Assembly (NCBI GenBank): GCA_964023275.1
Contig: OZ029927.1
Location: 3,333,715-3,397,714 of the forward strand
Source of the DNA: Norana najaformis
Lineage: Eukaryota; Annelida; Clitellata; Crassiclitellata; Hormogastridae
Length of the DNA stretch: 64,000 bases
Reading direction: 5' to 3'
Both the position numbers and the translations under genes were made by a program. Shown one piece after another: positions 1 through 14,394 of this stretch. A model generated the notes under the pieces. The model was not told where the DNA came from. It saw nothing but the letters and a program-made list of their open reading frames with translations, and made no database searches. Each line of letters starts with the position of its first letter. Position 1 is the stretch's first letter.

Positions 1-480
1 CCAGTGTAAAGAACTAAGCGCATTTCTGCAATGGTGGATCAAGGAGGGCCACTCCGGCCATGCCACCTACCCCAGAAACTCAGTCTTCAACGACATCCTA
101 TTGATGCCAAAACCATTGACCTTGACCCTGCTTCCTATAATAGCCTCAAGACACTATCTAATATCCAATTTCTTTTTAACGATGCTGTGTTATAATGCAG
201 ATATTTAGCGTTATCTAACCCAATTAATATGTCATTATGTGTGATATAATACAGTATGTATCTGAAGTATTCTGCGCATGCCCGCAGTCATATCGGTCTA
301 ACGTTAGCTGTCTTTGTGTCACTTTGACGGATGATTTTGTCTAAACGTACAATTTGCTAGATTATTCTGTATGGATTTTGCTGTTGCCGAGTCTGCGTGT
401 CGGAATTATTTCTCGTTTTCAACTGCGTTTAGGACGGCTTTTATAGCATGTTATCGCGACCTACATTGACTGGAATGCGC
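1..480. other. gene-free lead-in
   Basis: No convincing exon or repeat is recognised here. A plus-strand frame stays open over roughly the first 200 bases, but it has no start codon, no clear splice sites and no family resemblance, so it is not called. Confidence 0.4.
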
Positions 481-492
481 CACTTATAGATT

Positions 493-506
493 GGGGGGGG
501 GGGGGG
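493..506. repeat. homopolymer G14
   Basis: Uninterrupted run of 14 G. The surrounding 507-1120 interval holds nothing recognised. Confidence 0.95.
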
Positions 507-1124
507 AATCAGCTGGACGGTCAAGCCTCAGACCTAACACCTACGGACGCCGTCCGTAAATCGTGCAATATTACAGGTTTATTACGTTCTGCATACGGCA
601 TAGATATGGTACACACACGCACACGCAGCCACTCATATGATTATATCTTCCTCGTGCAGACCACGTCCAGGCGAGAAATGTTCCAACTGGACCCTAGGCC
701 AAAGTGGTCCGCGCAAGAAACTTACGACCTCCAAACGTTCTCGGCATTTTTGAGCCCAATGTTATCAAGAGGAGCATGAAGAATCCAAACCAGAAAGTGC
801 ACGGAAGCAGGCTATTCGTTAGAAGCCACGAATCAAAGAAAGTTAACGGACAAACTAAACAATGAAAACGCGGCATTTGCGCGACTCATGTCTCGATCCA
901 ATTTCGATACCAGTTCTCTGATTCGAAATGAATTTCACGTCTTAAGGCTTATGAGCAGATCGCTTGCAAGCACACAGTCGCATACAAAGACCCAAGTGTG
1001 CGATAAAAGTCGTGTGCCTGAGCTGAGCTAAAGGACTCTGTTATGTCTGTCTATTAAAAAGCAAAGAACTCAGTTGTACCGAGGTGTACTGAAATTTTGA
1101 CAGGCAGTTATATCCACAGCACTC

Positions 1125-1310
1125 TCAAATGTCATTCAGGTCTGAACAAAAGACTCATCCGTTTCAACTTGCTTAACCAATTTCTCTGACTTCGGTTTCG
1201 ACCGGGCTTCTCCAGCTGATTTTTATGCTGACTACGGCGTCACCTGAAGCGACCAGCGATTGACGCTTCGGGCATAGTGGCAACGGTCCTACAGAATTTC
1301 TTCGATTACA
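1125..1310 (+). mobile_element. L2-like LINE 3' end (family A)
   Basis: It shares the order of motifs seen in the plus-strand copies at 42480, 45395 and 54170: a 'gtcattcaggtct' block, an 'acttgctta' block, a 'cgaccgggcttctcc' block, then an 'attgacgct' block ending in a degraded 'ggcgctatagaagt'. This is a 5'-truncated, non-coding retroposon tail. Confidence 0.55.
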
Positions 1311-2464
1311 TTACAACAGATTAGATTACAAAGCATTTTAAACATTATCCCAAATGCAATGAATAGGGTCATTTTCACACAGATGCAACTTGGTCTCTCA
1401 ATAACAGGAGGCAGTTTGTGATTGCGATCAGTGGGAGAAACACCGCAGGAGCAAAGTGCATCCATGGGCAAATGTACCTTCAGTGGGACGTGATCTGAAC
1501 CAGCAGAGAAAGATACCCTTCCTCATCAAATTACACCCTGTTCGACAATAATTACGATCTCTGAAATTAATGATATCTCAATATCATCTCTAATGCAGTG
1601 GAAGAACAGTAACCGTACCTTACAAATGCGAACGACTGAACGAAGAATTAACCTGGACTAAAACACATGGAGCAATCCATTATATTCTGGAGAGAGTGAG
1701 CTAGGTCCACAGATTAAACTCCGCTGCTGGCCAGAGTATATATCCGTGGAAAGATCCTGTTGCGAAAATGTTTTCGTCCACTTTTTCTTAATTCAACCGA
1801 CGGGTTTTCTTTTCCAGGAACTGATCGATTAACCAATAAAACGTGTCAACCCAGTCCAAGCATACATTCGCACGCATACTGCATAAACCAGATATTTATA
1901 CATAGCACACAAGCTGCTATGTATACGGACAGTATATGTATTAAACTGTTATTATCTGCAGTCGTTACATACATGTTGGTTATAGCCCGAGACTGTTTGC
2001 ACAGCTGTGGTAATTATATTGCAGGTCTTTGCAAATAAAGGATTTACAACATATGAACATCGGCTAAATGTCCGCATATTGTGTGCTTGTATGTGTATCT
2101 AACTAAGGTTAGTCCCACCATTAAATCAAGAGATTGCATTAGCAAATAAATTATTTATTACTGCAGAACGAAACAGCAGAACACAAAGAATATGCTGTTG
2201 CAGTCAGCTATCGATTTTGAGATTAACTGCGGGTTTACTGTTATAAGAGCCTGATATACGGTGCGATGCTAGATGGCTATTCTCCGAGCGGAAGATAAGT
2301 CGTTTGTCATCATAATTATGTCATAATGTGACAATATTTTGATTACAGATTAAATCAATAATGATCGTTAGATCTGTCAAGGTGTACGAGGCAAACTTAA
2401 GTCATGGATCGTTTAATACACTCCTCTGTTGCGAAATATTTGTCCTCAGCAGCGGAGGCCTCTT
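1311..2464. other. no gene recognised
   Basis: AT-rich unique-looking sequence. A 92-codon plus-strand ORF at 1760-2038 has no recognisable domain and is probably chance. Confidence 0.4.
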
Positions 2465-2920
2465 GTAGCATGTAGGTAGATATGTAGGTAGGTATATGTA
2501 GGTGTGTATGTATGTAGGTAGGTAAATAGGTATATACATATGTAAGTAGGTGTGTAGGTATATATTTAGGTATGTATATAGGTAGATATGTATGTAGGTA
2601 AGTATTCAGCTAGGTAGGTATATATGTAGGTATGTATGTAGGTAAGTATTCAGCTAGGTAGGTATATATGTAGGTATGTATGTAGGTAGGTATGGAAGTA
2701 GGTATTTATGCAGGTAGGTAGGTATGCAAGTAGGTATGTATGTAGGTAGGTATGTAAATAGGTAGGTATCTAGGTATGTACGTAGGTAGGGATATATGTA
2801 GGTAGGCCTATGTATGTAAGTAGGTATGTAAGTAGGCATGCATGTAGGTAGGTATGTAGGTATGTATACAGCTAGGTATGTAAGTAGTTATGTATGTTGG
2901 TAGGTATGTATGTAGGATAT
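2465..2920. repeat. GTAG/GTAT compound microsatellite
   Basis: About 450 bp of interspersed gtag, gtat and gtaa tetranucleotides. Its minus-strand translation gives Thr-Tyr-rich ORFs that are artefacts of the repeat. Confidence 0.95.
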
Positions 2921-3465
2921 AATAGGAACAATGTGTAAAGAGTATCGTCTTTGCGATCAATGAAAGATTATTTCTAACGGCTGTGTAGTAATATAGGTCA
3001 TATTTATTCAAACATATTTACGCTTAAATGTTAAAACTAATCTGGCAGAAGTCAAATTTGCAGTAAATTTGAAACTGGCGGACCGCCCAAATTGCGCTAG
3101 ATAAATAAAAGAGGCACCTAGAGGGTACACTGATTTATATTTGTCAATTTACTTATATATGGGGGTAGATTCAGTGCATGTCCCATGGGTGCGTTCTGTA
3201 TTTATTGCACCACTGATCGAGCACCATTGATCCAGCTTATTCGGTAGGTCATAGGTCAAAGGGCGTCTAATATATCGGCGATGGCCTATTTCCTCATCTG
3301 GTTCGCATCATCTGTCAATTCCAGTTCATGTATACAAAGGAACTGACTTATATTCAGAACATTCAACGTCTTGTTGTGTGCATGTAGCCTCCCTCCTAGA
3401 AATTACATAGACAGTGCTCGAAAAAAGCCAAACTCAATCAAACTAAGTAAAAATTTATGACATCT

Positions 3466-3522
3466 AACTGACTAACTAACGAATTAGCTAACTAACTAAT
3501 TAGCTAGTCAGCTAACTAACTC
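3466..3522. repeat. TAAC-type tetranucleotide tract
   Basis: Degenerate repeats of ctaa and taac. The flanks from 2921 to 4290 contain no recognised gene. Confidence 0.8.
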
Positions 3523-4294
3523 AAATCCCTAATCGCTTTCAGTGAAGAACAAAGAATTGTTATAAAAGTTTACGTCAAAATAAGAATTATGGGCAAAACG
3601 TTTACCAGCAGAATTTTCGGATTAAAGGACGCACACTAAGCGAACTTAATAAACTCCTACAAGAGCTTGACAAAGCCAGATCTTTAAAAACATTAACAAT
3701 TTTTAAAACTATAAGCTTACTTCAGTTATTGTAATTTAGCTTAGGTTCCTTTTCTGGAGCCCGTCTAGTCTGAAAACTGCCAGGAAACAAACCGAAGCTG
3801 TAGTTACACCTGGATTTCCTGTCCAATGCGCTGCCTGTCATATGCGGTCAATTTTAACGACGAACGTTTCTGAACATGTAGAAGTATTTGGACTTTTTAA
3901 TAGTCTTCGCATAATAAGGTCATAATGTCATAACATAATCGCAGCGAGGCTTGGTAATCGTTAGGAAAGCTTTTGAGTGGTATATATGACAATGTGGCAT
4001 ACATTCAGACATTTCTATACACTAATCGACTAGCTTTAGTATATAATGACAATACCTGAATACAATGATGTCGTCTTTTACATTATAGAACCACCATCAC
4101 CACCACCACCGGCTATCATCATCAGTTCCTACCTTCTTACATACTGGTCCACATAAATCTACAATAAATATATATGTAGGATGGTAGGCATAGACTCAGC
4201 ATAATACTAGTTGATTGATAGTCTAGGATTGGAATTCGCTAGGTGGCGAGCGTCGATCGCCATTTTCTTTCAGTTCAATTTGGACTATACAACA

Positions 4295-4400
4295 TCAAAC
4301 GTAAATGTAAACGCCTTTCTATAGCGACCGTGTGGCATCGACCATGCTCAGTTTTCAATGAATTTATCGGGTCAGATCCTTCGCCACCGCTACCCATTTG
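4295..4400 (-). mobile_element. retroposon 3' end (family D)
   Basis: Read on the minus strand it ends with a version of 'ggtcgctata' followed by tandem acattt-type hexamers. The plus-strand copies at 26820, 36773 and 51783 have the same order: a 'ctcacccgataaattc' block, a 'gagcaggg' block, then the tail. Confidence 0.6.
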
Positions 4401-5149
4401 AATGGGTGTCATGCCAGTTAAGGTCCCCGTGTACGGAACGTGCTAGCCCGAGATTCAAATCTTTGAAATAAGCCACGATCGGTATGCGAATAGCCAGCCT
4501 ATCGTTACTGTGCGGTGTTTGTCAGAATGCCAGCGCGTGTTAGATCACCCTTTGTCCGAGTTTGCGCTTCTAGCGTTGGTTTTCTAGCACTCTGTTGATT
4601 TATTGCGGTTCTAAACATGTAATATTGCAAGCGTCATCGGCCACAGTGATCTCCGTAGATCCTGCTGATATAAATCAGTGCCTGTTGATTCTGCACGTGT
4701 TATCCTGGGCCAAAATGTCGGTTGCGACCGAGAAATCACGGACTGTCCAGTTCCAGATTAGCCTATTCTCCATTTTGGAGAGGTTCTCGTCGATCGGTGC
4801 TCGACGAATTCGTCGGAAATTACAATCCTGGGAACGAGGAAACCTCTGGATGCTTAAACTCAATCGTTAACTGCGGGATAATCGGTCAGAGAGAGATAGA
4901 CAACCGGGGGCTGCGAGCGCTGCTTTCAGCTCGCTGTAATTCTTCATTTCGTTATCGACGCAATCTGAACTAGCAATTCTGAATACATGTCAACTGTCAG
5001 CCGTGTCTGGATGGGAGTATCAATCTTAACGACGCGTCTGCGCTTTAGACTGTCCTTGGGTTCGCTCATCGGGATCGTGCACGCGAAGTCGCAGGGCCGA
5101 CTTTGCACTTACATATTTACAGTAGACACACACACACATACTTACTTAC

Positions 5150-5830
5150 TTAGTACTTAGTCCTTCCTGCGCCGGTCTGCATATTGGGCCACTCATCTCT
5201 GTCGAGCGCCAGTCTTCCTCCCTCATCCCATGATATCTCCAAACACCCAAAGTCGTCTCTGATGGTCTCTGGCCAGTTCTTCCTTGGTCTTCCCTTCCTC
5301 CGTTTCCCTTCAGGAATCCAGTTCATTGCTTGACTGGCCCGCCTATCTCTGTCCATACGAATTACGTGTCTCATCCATTTCAGTCTTCTCTTTCTGATCA
5401 TATTCTCTATATCCTCTTGTCTAGTCCCTTCTCTTATAGTTTTATTCGATGTCTTGTCACACCACGAAATGTGCATAATTGTCCAGGGGGTTATTGTCCT
5501 GTTACCCTCACCCACCTCTCCTCCGTTTCTCACAGCGCATCTACTGTCATCATCAAAGCTCTTGATGCCATCAATTATCTTGGTTGGAATTCCATAACTC
5601 TCCATTATCTTCCACATGGCTTTTTGACATCAACGAAGTTAATCTGTACAGGAACCTCCCACATTAGAGTCTTCTCAATTATCTGGCTAAGTGTGAAGAT
5701 TTCCTCGCAGCGGGATCGCCCTGGTCTAAACCTCGCCTGTTCCTATATCCGCTATTTGTCTACAGCATCCCTCATACGATTCAGCATCACTGTGACATGA
5801 CCTTTGAATTGACAGCAGAGTGATGCCTCT
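5150..5830 (-). mobile_element. RTE-type non-LTR retrotransposon fragment
   Basis: Decayed 3' part of a reverse-transcriptase ORF. On the minus strand the conceptual reading begins near 5830 with stops and frameshifts. It shows an RT stretch resembling 'FRPGRS' and 'IFTL', then a block with 'GIPTKIIDGIK'. After an apparent internal deletion comes the C-terminal region with 'RRRLKWMRHVIRMD' and 'GKRRKGRPRKNW', typical of RTE-like C-termini. It stops at 5150 and is followed by a short tail of taag-type repeats (plus-strand cttactta, 5137-5155), also usual for this clade. The element is not functional. Family level comes from motif memory, not a search. Confidence 0.8.
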
Positions 5831-6299
5831 TCAATAATTGTACGTTAAACTTCTTGTCGTTTAGCAGCGTATAATAAGGTACGCTAAACCTATTGTCCAT
5901 TAGTTAATAGTATAACCATATCTATGAGCTTAACAGTCAGACTGCCATATGCTAGTAGCATATAGTGTCAGCAAGTGTTAATAGTGTCATTAGACAGAAA
6001 ATTTCACAACCATTTATCGCTTGAACAGCTTGCAAACAGTTAGCAGAAGAACAGAAGCCATTTGTCCGCAGTTTCACGAGACAAATGAGCCGACACAAGA
6101 AGGTTCAACGTACAAATGGAAATCGGAAGACTATGAGATCCATTTAAGGCAGAAACACCTGCACCCGCCGCTTAATGAATAATGAAGTCCGTCTGTGCAT
6201 TATGGGATTTATGGGTGACACAGGTATAATTATTTAGGGAGATACAAATACTTTGATGTGACTCGTGGAAGAAATTATCACTGGAAATTTATCACCAAC
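5831..6299. other. no gene recognised
   Basis: Unique-looking spacer between the RTE fragment and the 48-bp array. Confidence 0.4.
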
Positions 6300-6764
6300 A
6301 GAGATACACAAGACATGTGCAGAATTTAAAGGGAAGGTATGATTGCCGTGAAGATATATCTTTAGAGAAACCCAGGACATATGATATGCTGCATTCAAAG
6401 GACATGATATAATTGCAGAGAAACCCAAGGCATATGCTGAATTCAAAGGACATGATATAATTGCAGAGAAACCCAAGGCATATGCTGAATTCAAAGGACA
6501 AAATATATCTTCAGATAAACCCAAGACATATGCTGAATTCAAAAGACAAGATATACCTTCAGAGAAACCCAAGACATATGCTGAATTCAAAGGACATGAT
6601 ATAATTGCAGAGAAACCCAAGGCATATGCTGAATTCAAAGGACAAAATATATCTTCAGATAAACCCAAGACATATGCTGAATTCAAAAGACAAGATATAC
6701 CTTCAGAGAAACCCAAGACATATGCTGAATTCAAAGGACATGATATACCTTCAGAGAAACCCAA
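6300..6764. repeat. 48-bp minisatellite with 144-bp higher-order period
   Basis: Seven clean 48-bp units run from 6423 to 6758. A slightly longer unit lies at 6369-6422 and a decayed copy at 6300-6368. Units contain 'catatgctgaattcaaa'. Three sub-variants, distinguished by their ends (aaaatatatcttcag, caagatataccttcag, catgatataattgcag), recur in the same order, giving a 144-bp super-period. The unit is a multiple of three, so ORFs of 16-residue repeats stay open on both strands. These are not regarded as genes. Confidence 0.93.
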
Positions 6765-7114
6765 TAATGCTACCGCAAACTCAGACGAATGCCCGGAGCT
6801 CAGTCCGCATGGATGAGCTTAACAACGTAATGATACGGGGAAGACTGACAGTAGTAATTTCAGCATGGTAACATTCTCATGAGTAATTACACCTGTATCT
6901 TGCAATATATTCTCAACCTATGTGCTATACAGCGCATATACAACCTCATACCTGTCTGCATAGCTAGCAGGCGAACAGATGCATGCATCTCAATACTAGG
7001 CGCATGTTGCGCGCAGACGAATCGAAGATGCTCGTACCCTGCAGAGGTCGACAGGTAGAATTTCAGGTGGAGACCATTCAATTGGATTCGTATGCCATGT
7101 TCGATCCGAGTAGG
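6765..7114. other. no gene recognised
   Basis: Unique-looking sequence after the 48-bp array, with no ORF or splice pair of note. Confidence 0.35.
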
Positions 7115-7220
7115 CTCCCATCATGCTCCGAGCTAATGTCACGTGCAAGTTATTGACCTTTTCGACACTCCCATCATGCTCCGAGCTAATGTCACGTGTA
7201 AGTTATTGACCTTTTCGACA
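7115..7220. repeat. 53-bp tandem duplication
   Basis: Two adjacent copies (7115-7167 and 7168-7220) differ at a single position (cgtgcaag versus cgtgtaag). Each carries the E-box-like cacgtg. Confidence 0.95.
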
Positions 7221-7540
7221 AAGGTCTTTGCATTGCATTCACATCAGCTGTTAGAAAGGTGAAGTAATAATAATCGAGTCTTTAGAGTGAGGAGCAAACA
7301 GGAAAATGTGAGCTTTTTTAGGTTTTGCCGGCCTACATCTGAATCCGCAACTAGTGGCGTTAGACAAATAGAATCCGCTTTCATCGTCTTTTTGTCGTGA
7401 TTATCGTAATCACTGACATCACTGGCGCATTCAGAAAGGGCTCCTACGCTTGGCGGATTTACACTTTCCTTGTTTCATCACTACATCCTACTACTCACTG
7501 CTCCTTCGGCTCTCTGAGTTAAAATCCTAGATACCCCAGC

Positions 7541-7577
7541 CATGTATGTATGTATGTATGCGTGCGTGCGTGCGTGT
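7541..7577. repeat. TATG/CGTG microsatellite
   Basis: Short tract of tatg units followed by cgtg units. The flanks 7221-8050 hold no recognised gene; the 116-codon plus-strand ORF at 7614-7964 has no family features. Confidence 0.9.
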
Positions 7578-8049
7578 GTATTTAGCTGAACCTGTCCATG
7601 ACTATCAACAGTCTTGAAAATGTGGGAACATAAACGGGTCATAAAACTGGAACTAAGCACATGTCTGCAACCTTGTTGGCTGTTGTTTTTCGACGGAATG
7701 TTCGTCTCAATGCGGAATTTCCTACAGCCCTACAACTGTTGCATGTTCGGACTTCAACTGAGACCAAGTCGACGTTTCGCAGTTTACTTTCGTTTCCGAC
7801 AAGGATTTCGTCTTTTTTGGACGGTATGCGGTTGCATGTGGCCGAAATTTGACTGCTATACGTCGAACATCGCGTTAACTGTTAACTCTCAAAGGAAAAC
7901 CGTTGACTTGGCTTTGCTTGTGCGCTGGGGCCCACTAGTGGTGATGACTTTTCTAGTTATTTGAACACTGTTTGCTTACTTATTAACATGTTACTCTAAT
8001 GACTTTAACATCATTCAGGTTAGAGTAGGCAGCGCTTTTGTAAGGTAAG

Positions 8050-8120
8050 CCTACTAAAAGGCGTTATATTAAGTGTCTAGGTAACTAGCTAATTAACTAA
8101 CTAATTAACTAATTAAAGAA
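8050..8120 (+). mobile_element. retroposon 3' tail (family E) with AATT-rich tract
   Basis: A tail signature 'aaaaggcgttatattaag' is followed by a degenerate ctaattaa tract. The same signature at 49560 and 55350 leads into an ATAC repeat. Confidence 0.5.
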
Positions 8121-8811
8121 AAGATCAAGCAATACTGCCATAACCCGCTTGCTAACCTCCCTTTTAACCTTCTGGATACGTCGCTGTCCTGCATCCTACG
8201 CTCATGTCCTTAAGCGCAGAAGAAGCCAAGGATGAGGCAAATCCGACCTAGACGCCGTTAGACAGGTTAGTGGCGTCATCTGGCGAAGGCGGCACGATTT
8301 AAGCGCACTTGTCTCTGATTCGTAGTGCCACCGCAAAACAGTCACAACCATGGGGACGAACCCGACAGTGAAGGCCAAAAGTTTGCACCAGCATATCTTA
8401 ACGAACAAATTCACTGAAATGGCAAGCAATCTTTAAAAATAAACATTATTTAGGCCTACACTGTTTCAAGTGTCTGTGTAAGGCAGGCCTATAATGTCAC
8501 CAGACAGCGTTAGAACCAACATTAGAAATCCTTAGGATCTGAGAAACCCTCATAAAGTAGTTGTTAGCGCTATCTTCGCAAATCCATGCAATAGCAACGG
8601 CTACCATTGGGAATTCTCGTATGTCTTCGGATACTGCTTGCCCAGGGATGAGAGGACCATTTATGACCAGTCACGTGGGTCTTGAATGACCTGGCACGGA
8701 GGTCATGCACCCGATTCAAGTCATGCGCACTGACTGCAGAAAGTGCACCAAGTCATTGTTAAAACTACCCCTTGGTTAACGAACACTTACAAAGTTGATG
8801 CAGTTATTGTA

Positions 8812-8855
8812 ACTGATTATTATTAACTGATTATTATTAACTGATTATTAGATAA
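8812..8855. repeat. 14-bp tandem triplicate
   Basis: Three head-to-tail copies of a unit containing 'actgattattatta'. Confidence 0.85.
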
Positions 8856-8869
8856 TTGTAAATGTAATC

Positions 8870-9190
8870 AGAAATGTGTAAATCGCCTCTTCAAGGTAGA
8901 CTCATCAGAGGCGCTCCCGGCCCGTCGTCCCAGAACTGGGAATAATATGGTCTTCAAGCGCTTACGGAAGAGGAAGGGGAAGAGGGAGAGAAGCTCCCGT
9001 CGAAGGTCGGCAGATAAATCATTCCAGGAAGCAGGGCCAGCAATAGCAAAACTGTGGCTCTGAGCGGTGGCAGTTTGAGCTAGATGGACGGCGAGGTCGC
9101 CTTGAACCGACCTACTTTATCAGAGTTTCTCAGATCCGGCCACAAATGGAGCCGGTGGAGCGTGTCATTGCTGCTGCAGAATCATCTGGT
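8870..9190 (-). mobile_element. L2-like LINE 3' end (family B)
   Basis: Minus-strand truncated element. The conceptual reading contains a decayed 'FA.AGPA.WN' region typical of the extreme C-terminus of L2/CR1-group reverse transcriptases. It is followed by a 3' UTR ending in a version of 'gaggcgatttacaca' and TTACAA-like repeats. Orthologous blocks occur in the next element at 9740-10310. Confidence 0.65.
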
Positions 9191-9271
9191 CACCTCGGAC
9201 TATTTAGACCCGATTTCACATACAAAACCCACCACTAGGCCCTAGACATGCTAGCGTTGTCAACCCCAATA

Positions 9272-9676
9272 TCAATCGCTACTCTTGACAGGTAGGCCTA
9301 ACTGATTTGCACAGTGAGCCAAGTACATAAACCACACACATAAAAACCAATCAACCCGTTTATCGATGCATATATAATATAAAATGCATCTAAGCACACA
9401 CATGCATAGAGTTTTATTTTTTAAAACTGTAAATATGTCGCGATATACATCAGCAACATGTCCAGTAGCTGAGGAAACGATTTTCCAAAGACAACACAGA
9501 GCGCTATAGCATTTGCGACGCTGCGCAATGTATAGTCTATTATAGAATGGGGTTTTATAGCCCAGATTTGTCCGTCTCTTTCTGCCATTCCGGGTAAAAT
9601 CCAACTTTCTATATTGGTCGAGCGTACAGATCTCAGCTTGCGTTGTTAGGTCGCTGTATAGATGCCAAACACACAT
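9272..9676 (-). other. unrecognised 134-codon ORF
   Basis: An open minus-strand frame lies between two LINE fragments. It is Cys- and Tyr-rich with no recognisable domain, no codon bias and no splice context. It is probably chance and is listed only to account for the interval. Confidence 0.1.
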
Positions 9677-9739
9677 TCAACGCTTTTTTGTTGCCGACAT
9701 ACGACACGCCTTGTATTGTGGGAGAAAGATTCGGCGTGG

Positions 9740-10310
9740 CGTTAAGCAATTCAGCTGTATTGTAATTGTAATTTTAGATTTATAAAGCGCCTCTTAGAGG
9801 ACTCAACAGAGGTGCTTCCGAACCGAAAAAGTAAAATCACTGTTGAACAGTACAGTCTTCAGGCGCCTGCGGAACACTGAGAGGGGGAGAGAAAGGAACT
9901 CAAGTCGCAATTCTCGAGGGAGACGATTCCAGCAAGTGGGACCAACGTAGGCAAAGCTTCTGGACTGGGCTGCAGCGGTACGCATGCGAGGGACAAACAG
10001 GAGATCTTGAGTGGCCGAGCGAAGGTTGCTACGGCCCGGCAACGAGGAGACCAAAGTGCAGAAGTGAATGAGGGAAAGAGGAGCAGAGCCAAGAACACAA
10101 TTGCGCATGAGGGATAGGATCTTAAAGTGGACACTCTGCTGGACGGGGAGCCAGTGAAGAGTGTCACGAATATAAGATGAGGTGTGGCCATATTTTTAAA
10201 TGCCCCCAATGAGACGAGCAGCAGAGTTGAGCACAGATTGCAGCTTAGCAGTGTTGGCAAGCGATAGGCCGGTAAAGTGCAACTGTGATGTCTTTGAAAG
10301 AAAGTCAAAC
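9740..10310 (-). mobile_element. L2-like LINE, RT C-terminus and 3' UTR (family B)
   Basis: Minus-strand 5'-truncated copy. Two overlapping frames together give the classical end of an L2/CR1-type reverse transcriptase. One frame has 'TLHWLPVQQ'-like and 'ILSLMRNCVLGSAP' blocks. The next has 'LRSATQDLLFVPRMRT', 'SFAYVGPTCWNRLP' and 'FRRRLKTVLF'. The 3' UTR ends with 'gaggcgctttataaat' and tandem ttacaa. Frameshifts show it is dead. Confidence 0.85.
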
Positions 10311-10447
10311 TAGTCGTCCAAAAGTTTCACTTAGTGTTCGAATGGTCAACCGAAAGACTTGGCAGCCTTTAACACGGAATGTCTATTACAACTCCAAGTA
10401 AGTAGTTCGATCCGACGAGACATTATGTTCATTGTCTCTACGTCTGA

Positions 10448-10940
<493 letters not shown>

Positions 10941-11147
10941 TTTCGTTAAATTCATAACTGAAAATCTGGCCTTTAGGGCTAAATGTTATCAAATCTAGCA
11001 ACAATTACAAATATTTCTCGCTGAGAGTTTTAGGAAGCATACTAAAATAATTATAATAACAATAAATATTAATTATCATTGTTAAATAATTAAAATATTT
11101 TGCAAAAAGTCGGGGACCAAAAAATCGGACTTCCATGCAAACACAGT

Positions 11148-12680
<1,533 letters not shown>

Positions 12681-12870
12681 GGGGCAGGTAGCCTAATGAA
12701 TAGAACGCTTGACTTGTAACGCGGAGATTACGGGTTCGAAACTCCTCTTAGACGGATCCTGTGTAGAGACTTTGAGCATGTCCTTTATTCACACTTATTC
12801 AGCGCCATCAGTTGATGCTTAGTCATTATATAGTGGCGCTTGATAAATGCAGAAATAATAGTAATAATTT
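12681..12870 (+). mobile_element. tRNA-derived SINE
   Basis: The tRNA-like head carries an internal promoter B box 'gggttcgaaactcc' at about 12732-12745, with an A-box-like region some 45 bp upstream. The body ends in 'cagttgatgcttagtcatt' and 'agtggcgcttgataaatgc', a tail resembling the L2-like LINE 3' ends here. This suggests a SINE that borrows LINE machinery. Confidence 0.7.
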
Positions 12871-13714
12871 TTAAATTGGTGTCACGCTACGAGTGACCTT
12901 TGACCCATGCGTCCTCAAAGCGTGACCTCCCTTTGCTGTAGCAGAGGTCGCCGTCTCCACCTCCATTCAACCATGCTAACCGGCGCAAATGTTCGTGGTT
13001 GTTTTCCATGTCTATAAATATCCCCTCCTCTGACCGCCTGCATTTGTTATCAACGATTAGGGTCAAAGAATCAAAGTGCCAGCCGGGTTCCAGCGTGCCT
13101 CGTACTGGTTCCCTGTCTTTAATGGCCGAGGATTAGCGCCACTCAAACTAATTGTTTACTTGGAAACTTGGCCCAGTTCTTATTTGATCCTTGAATCGAT
13201 CTATGCCGACCTTCCGCCCTGCACCGGTAATTTGCGCAAAGTTTGGCCGTAGATGGCTGACAATAAGCTGATACCGCCACATGCGCCAGTCCATATGTTA
13301 TGGGTTTAATAAGTAGCCTAATAAGTAGCCTAAAAGTACGCCTGATAGTCCAAGTACGTCCCAGAGTCACAATAACAACAACACTGATAATTGCACGACT
13401 AATAAGACCAGTGATATATATAGGAGCTGAGAACTGGCGTACGTGAGTCCTAGGAAACAGGGTTAGTGTTCGGTCATATTCAATTTCTGCTGTGATTCAA
13501 AAATATGCGGTCGCATACGTGATGTTTGGACATATTACACAACTTGCCGCAATAATAATAAATATTAATTATTAATAATGTATATATTATTGATTTAATT
13601 TATTATTATTGATTTAATAATATATACATTACTGATATAATTATTATTTATTGCACTTATTATACGCCCAAGGTCACTAAGGCTGAATATGAGACGCGAG
13701 TCACGTATGCGCGA
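12871..13714. other. no gene recognised
   Basis: A TATA-like 'tctataaatatcccc' occurs near 13010, but no coding sequence follows it. AT-rich inverted stretches lie at 13550-13650. Confidence 0.35.
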
Positions 13715-13790
13715 ACAACTTTCTAGGCTCGAACCCGTAATCGTTGGGTAACAGACCCAACGTGCTACCGAAGAGACTCGATGCCGCACA
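13715..13790 (-). mobile_element. tRNA-like SINE head
   Basis: The minus strand carries a B box 'gggttcgagcc' (13726-13736 on plus), an anticodon-like stem around 'ggtctgttaccc' and an A-box-like 'ggtagcacgttgg'. The acceptor stem does not pair well, so it is a tRNA-derived repeat rather than a tRNA gene. Confidence 0.55.
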
Positions 13791-14181
13791 AATACAAAGA
13801 AACTAGTGACGCATTCTGAAATGAAAATGTGCGCCTCTGATTACACTTAATCTACATTGATTGGCTTAAACACTCCTTGGGGCTTAATCATACCACATTG
13901 AATCTATTTATTACAAAAGAAACCGATCGAAATAACTAATTAATTTGTGATATTACAGTCGCTCGATCCTTAGTCCAAATTAAGAAAAGCCTCGAAGTTC
14001 CATCCTGTGTTGCAAACGCTTACATTGGGAAGCGAGTTAGTGAAAGCAACGGATCAGCAAGTCTTTCATTTATTTCTTGCTCTATAATATCTATTTTATA
14101 TAATGTTATATATATATAATTATTATATAAATGCGCTACCGATTGTGTATTGTTTGACCAAACAGGCATAGTAACTGTTTC

Positions 14182-14250
14182 GATCGGGGGCTCGAACCTG
14201 CAACTGCGTCACAAGGCGAATGCTCAACCAGTCAACCACCGTATCATACA
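14182..14250 (-). mobile_element. tRNA-like SINE head
   Basis: The minus strand shows 'ggtggttgactggttgagc' as an A-box region and 'gcaggttcgagcc' as a B box, spaced as in tRNA-derived SINEs. Confidence 0.55.
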
Positions 14251-14394
14251 ACATTACGTAATTGGCCAAATGTTGTCTTCTTCTAGGAACTCTAAGTAAG
14301 CATAGTGCGAATTCTCTAGCGTTACTGCGCTTGTATTATTGCGATTGATACTATAGACCTCTGTAGCACTCAAGCCATAAAACATTGCATTCTA

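Noticed and set aside
6234-6871. ORFs encoding 16-residue repeats on both strands
   Set aside because: Explained by the 48-bp array; no promoter, splice context or family resemblance.
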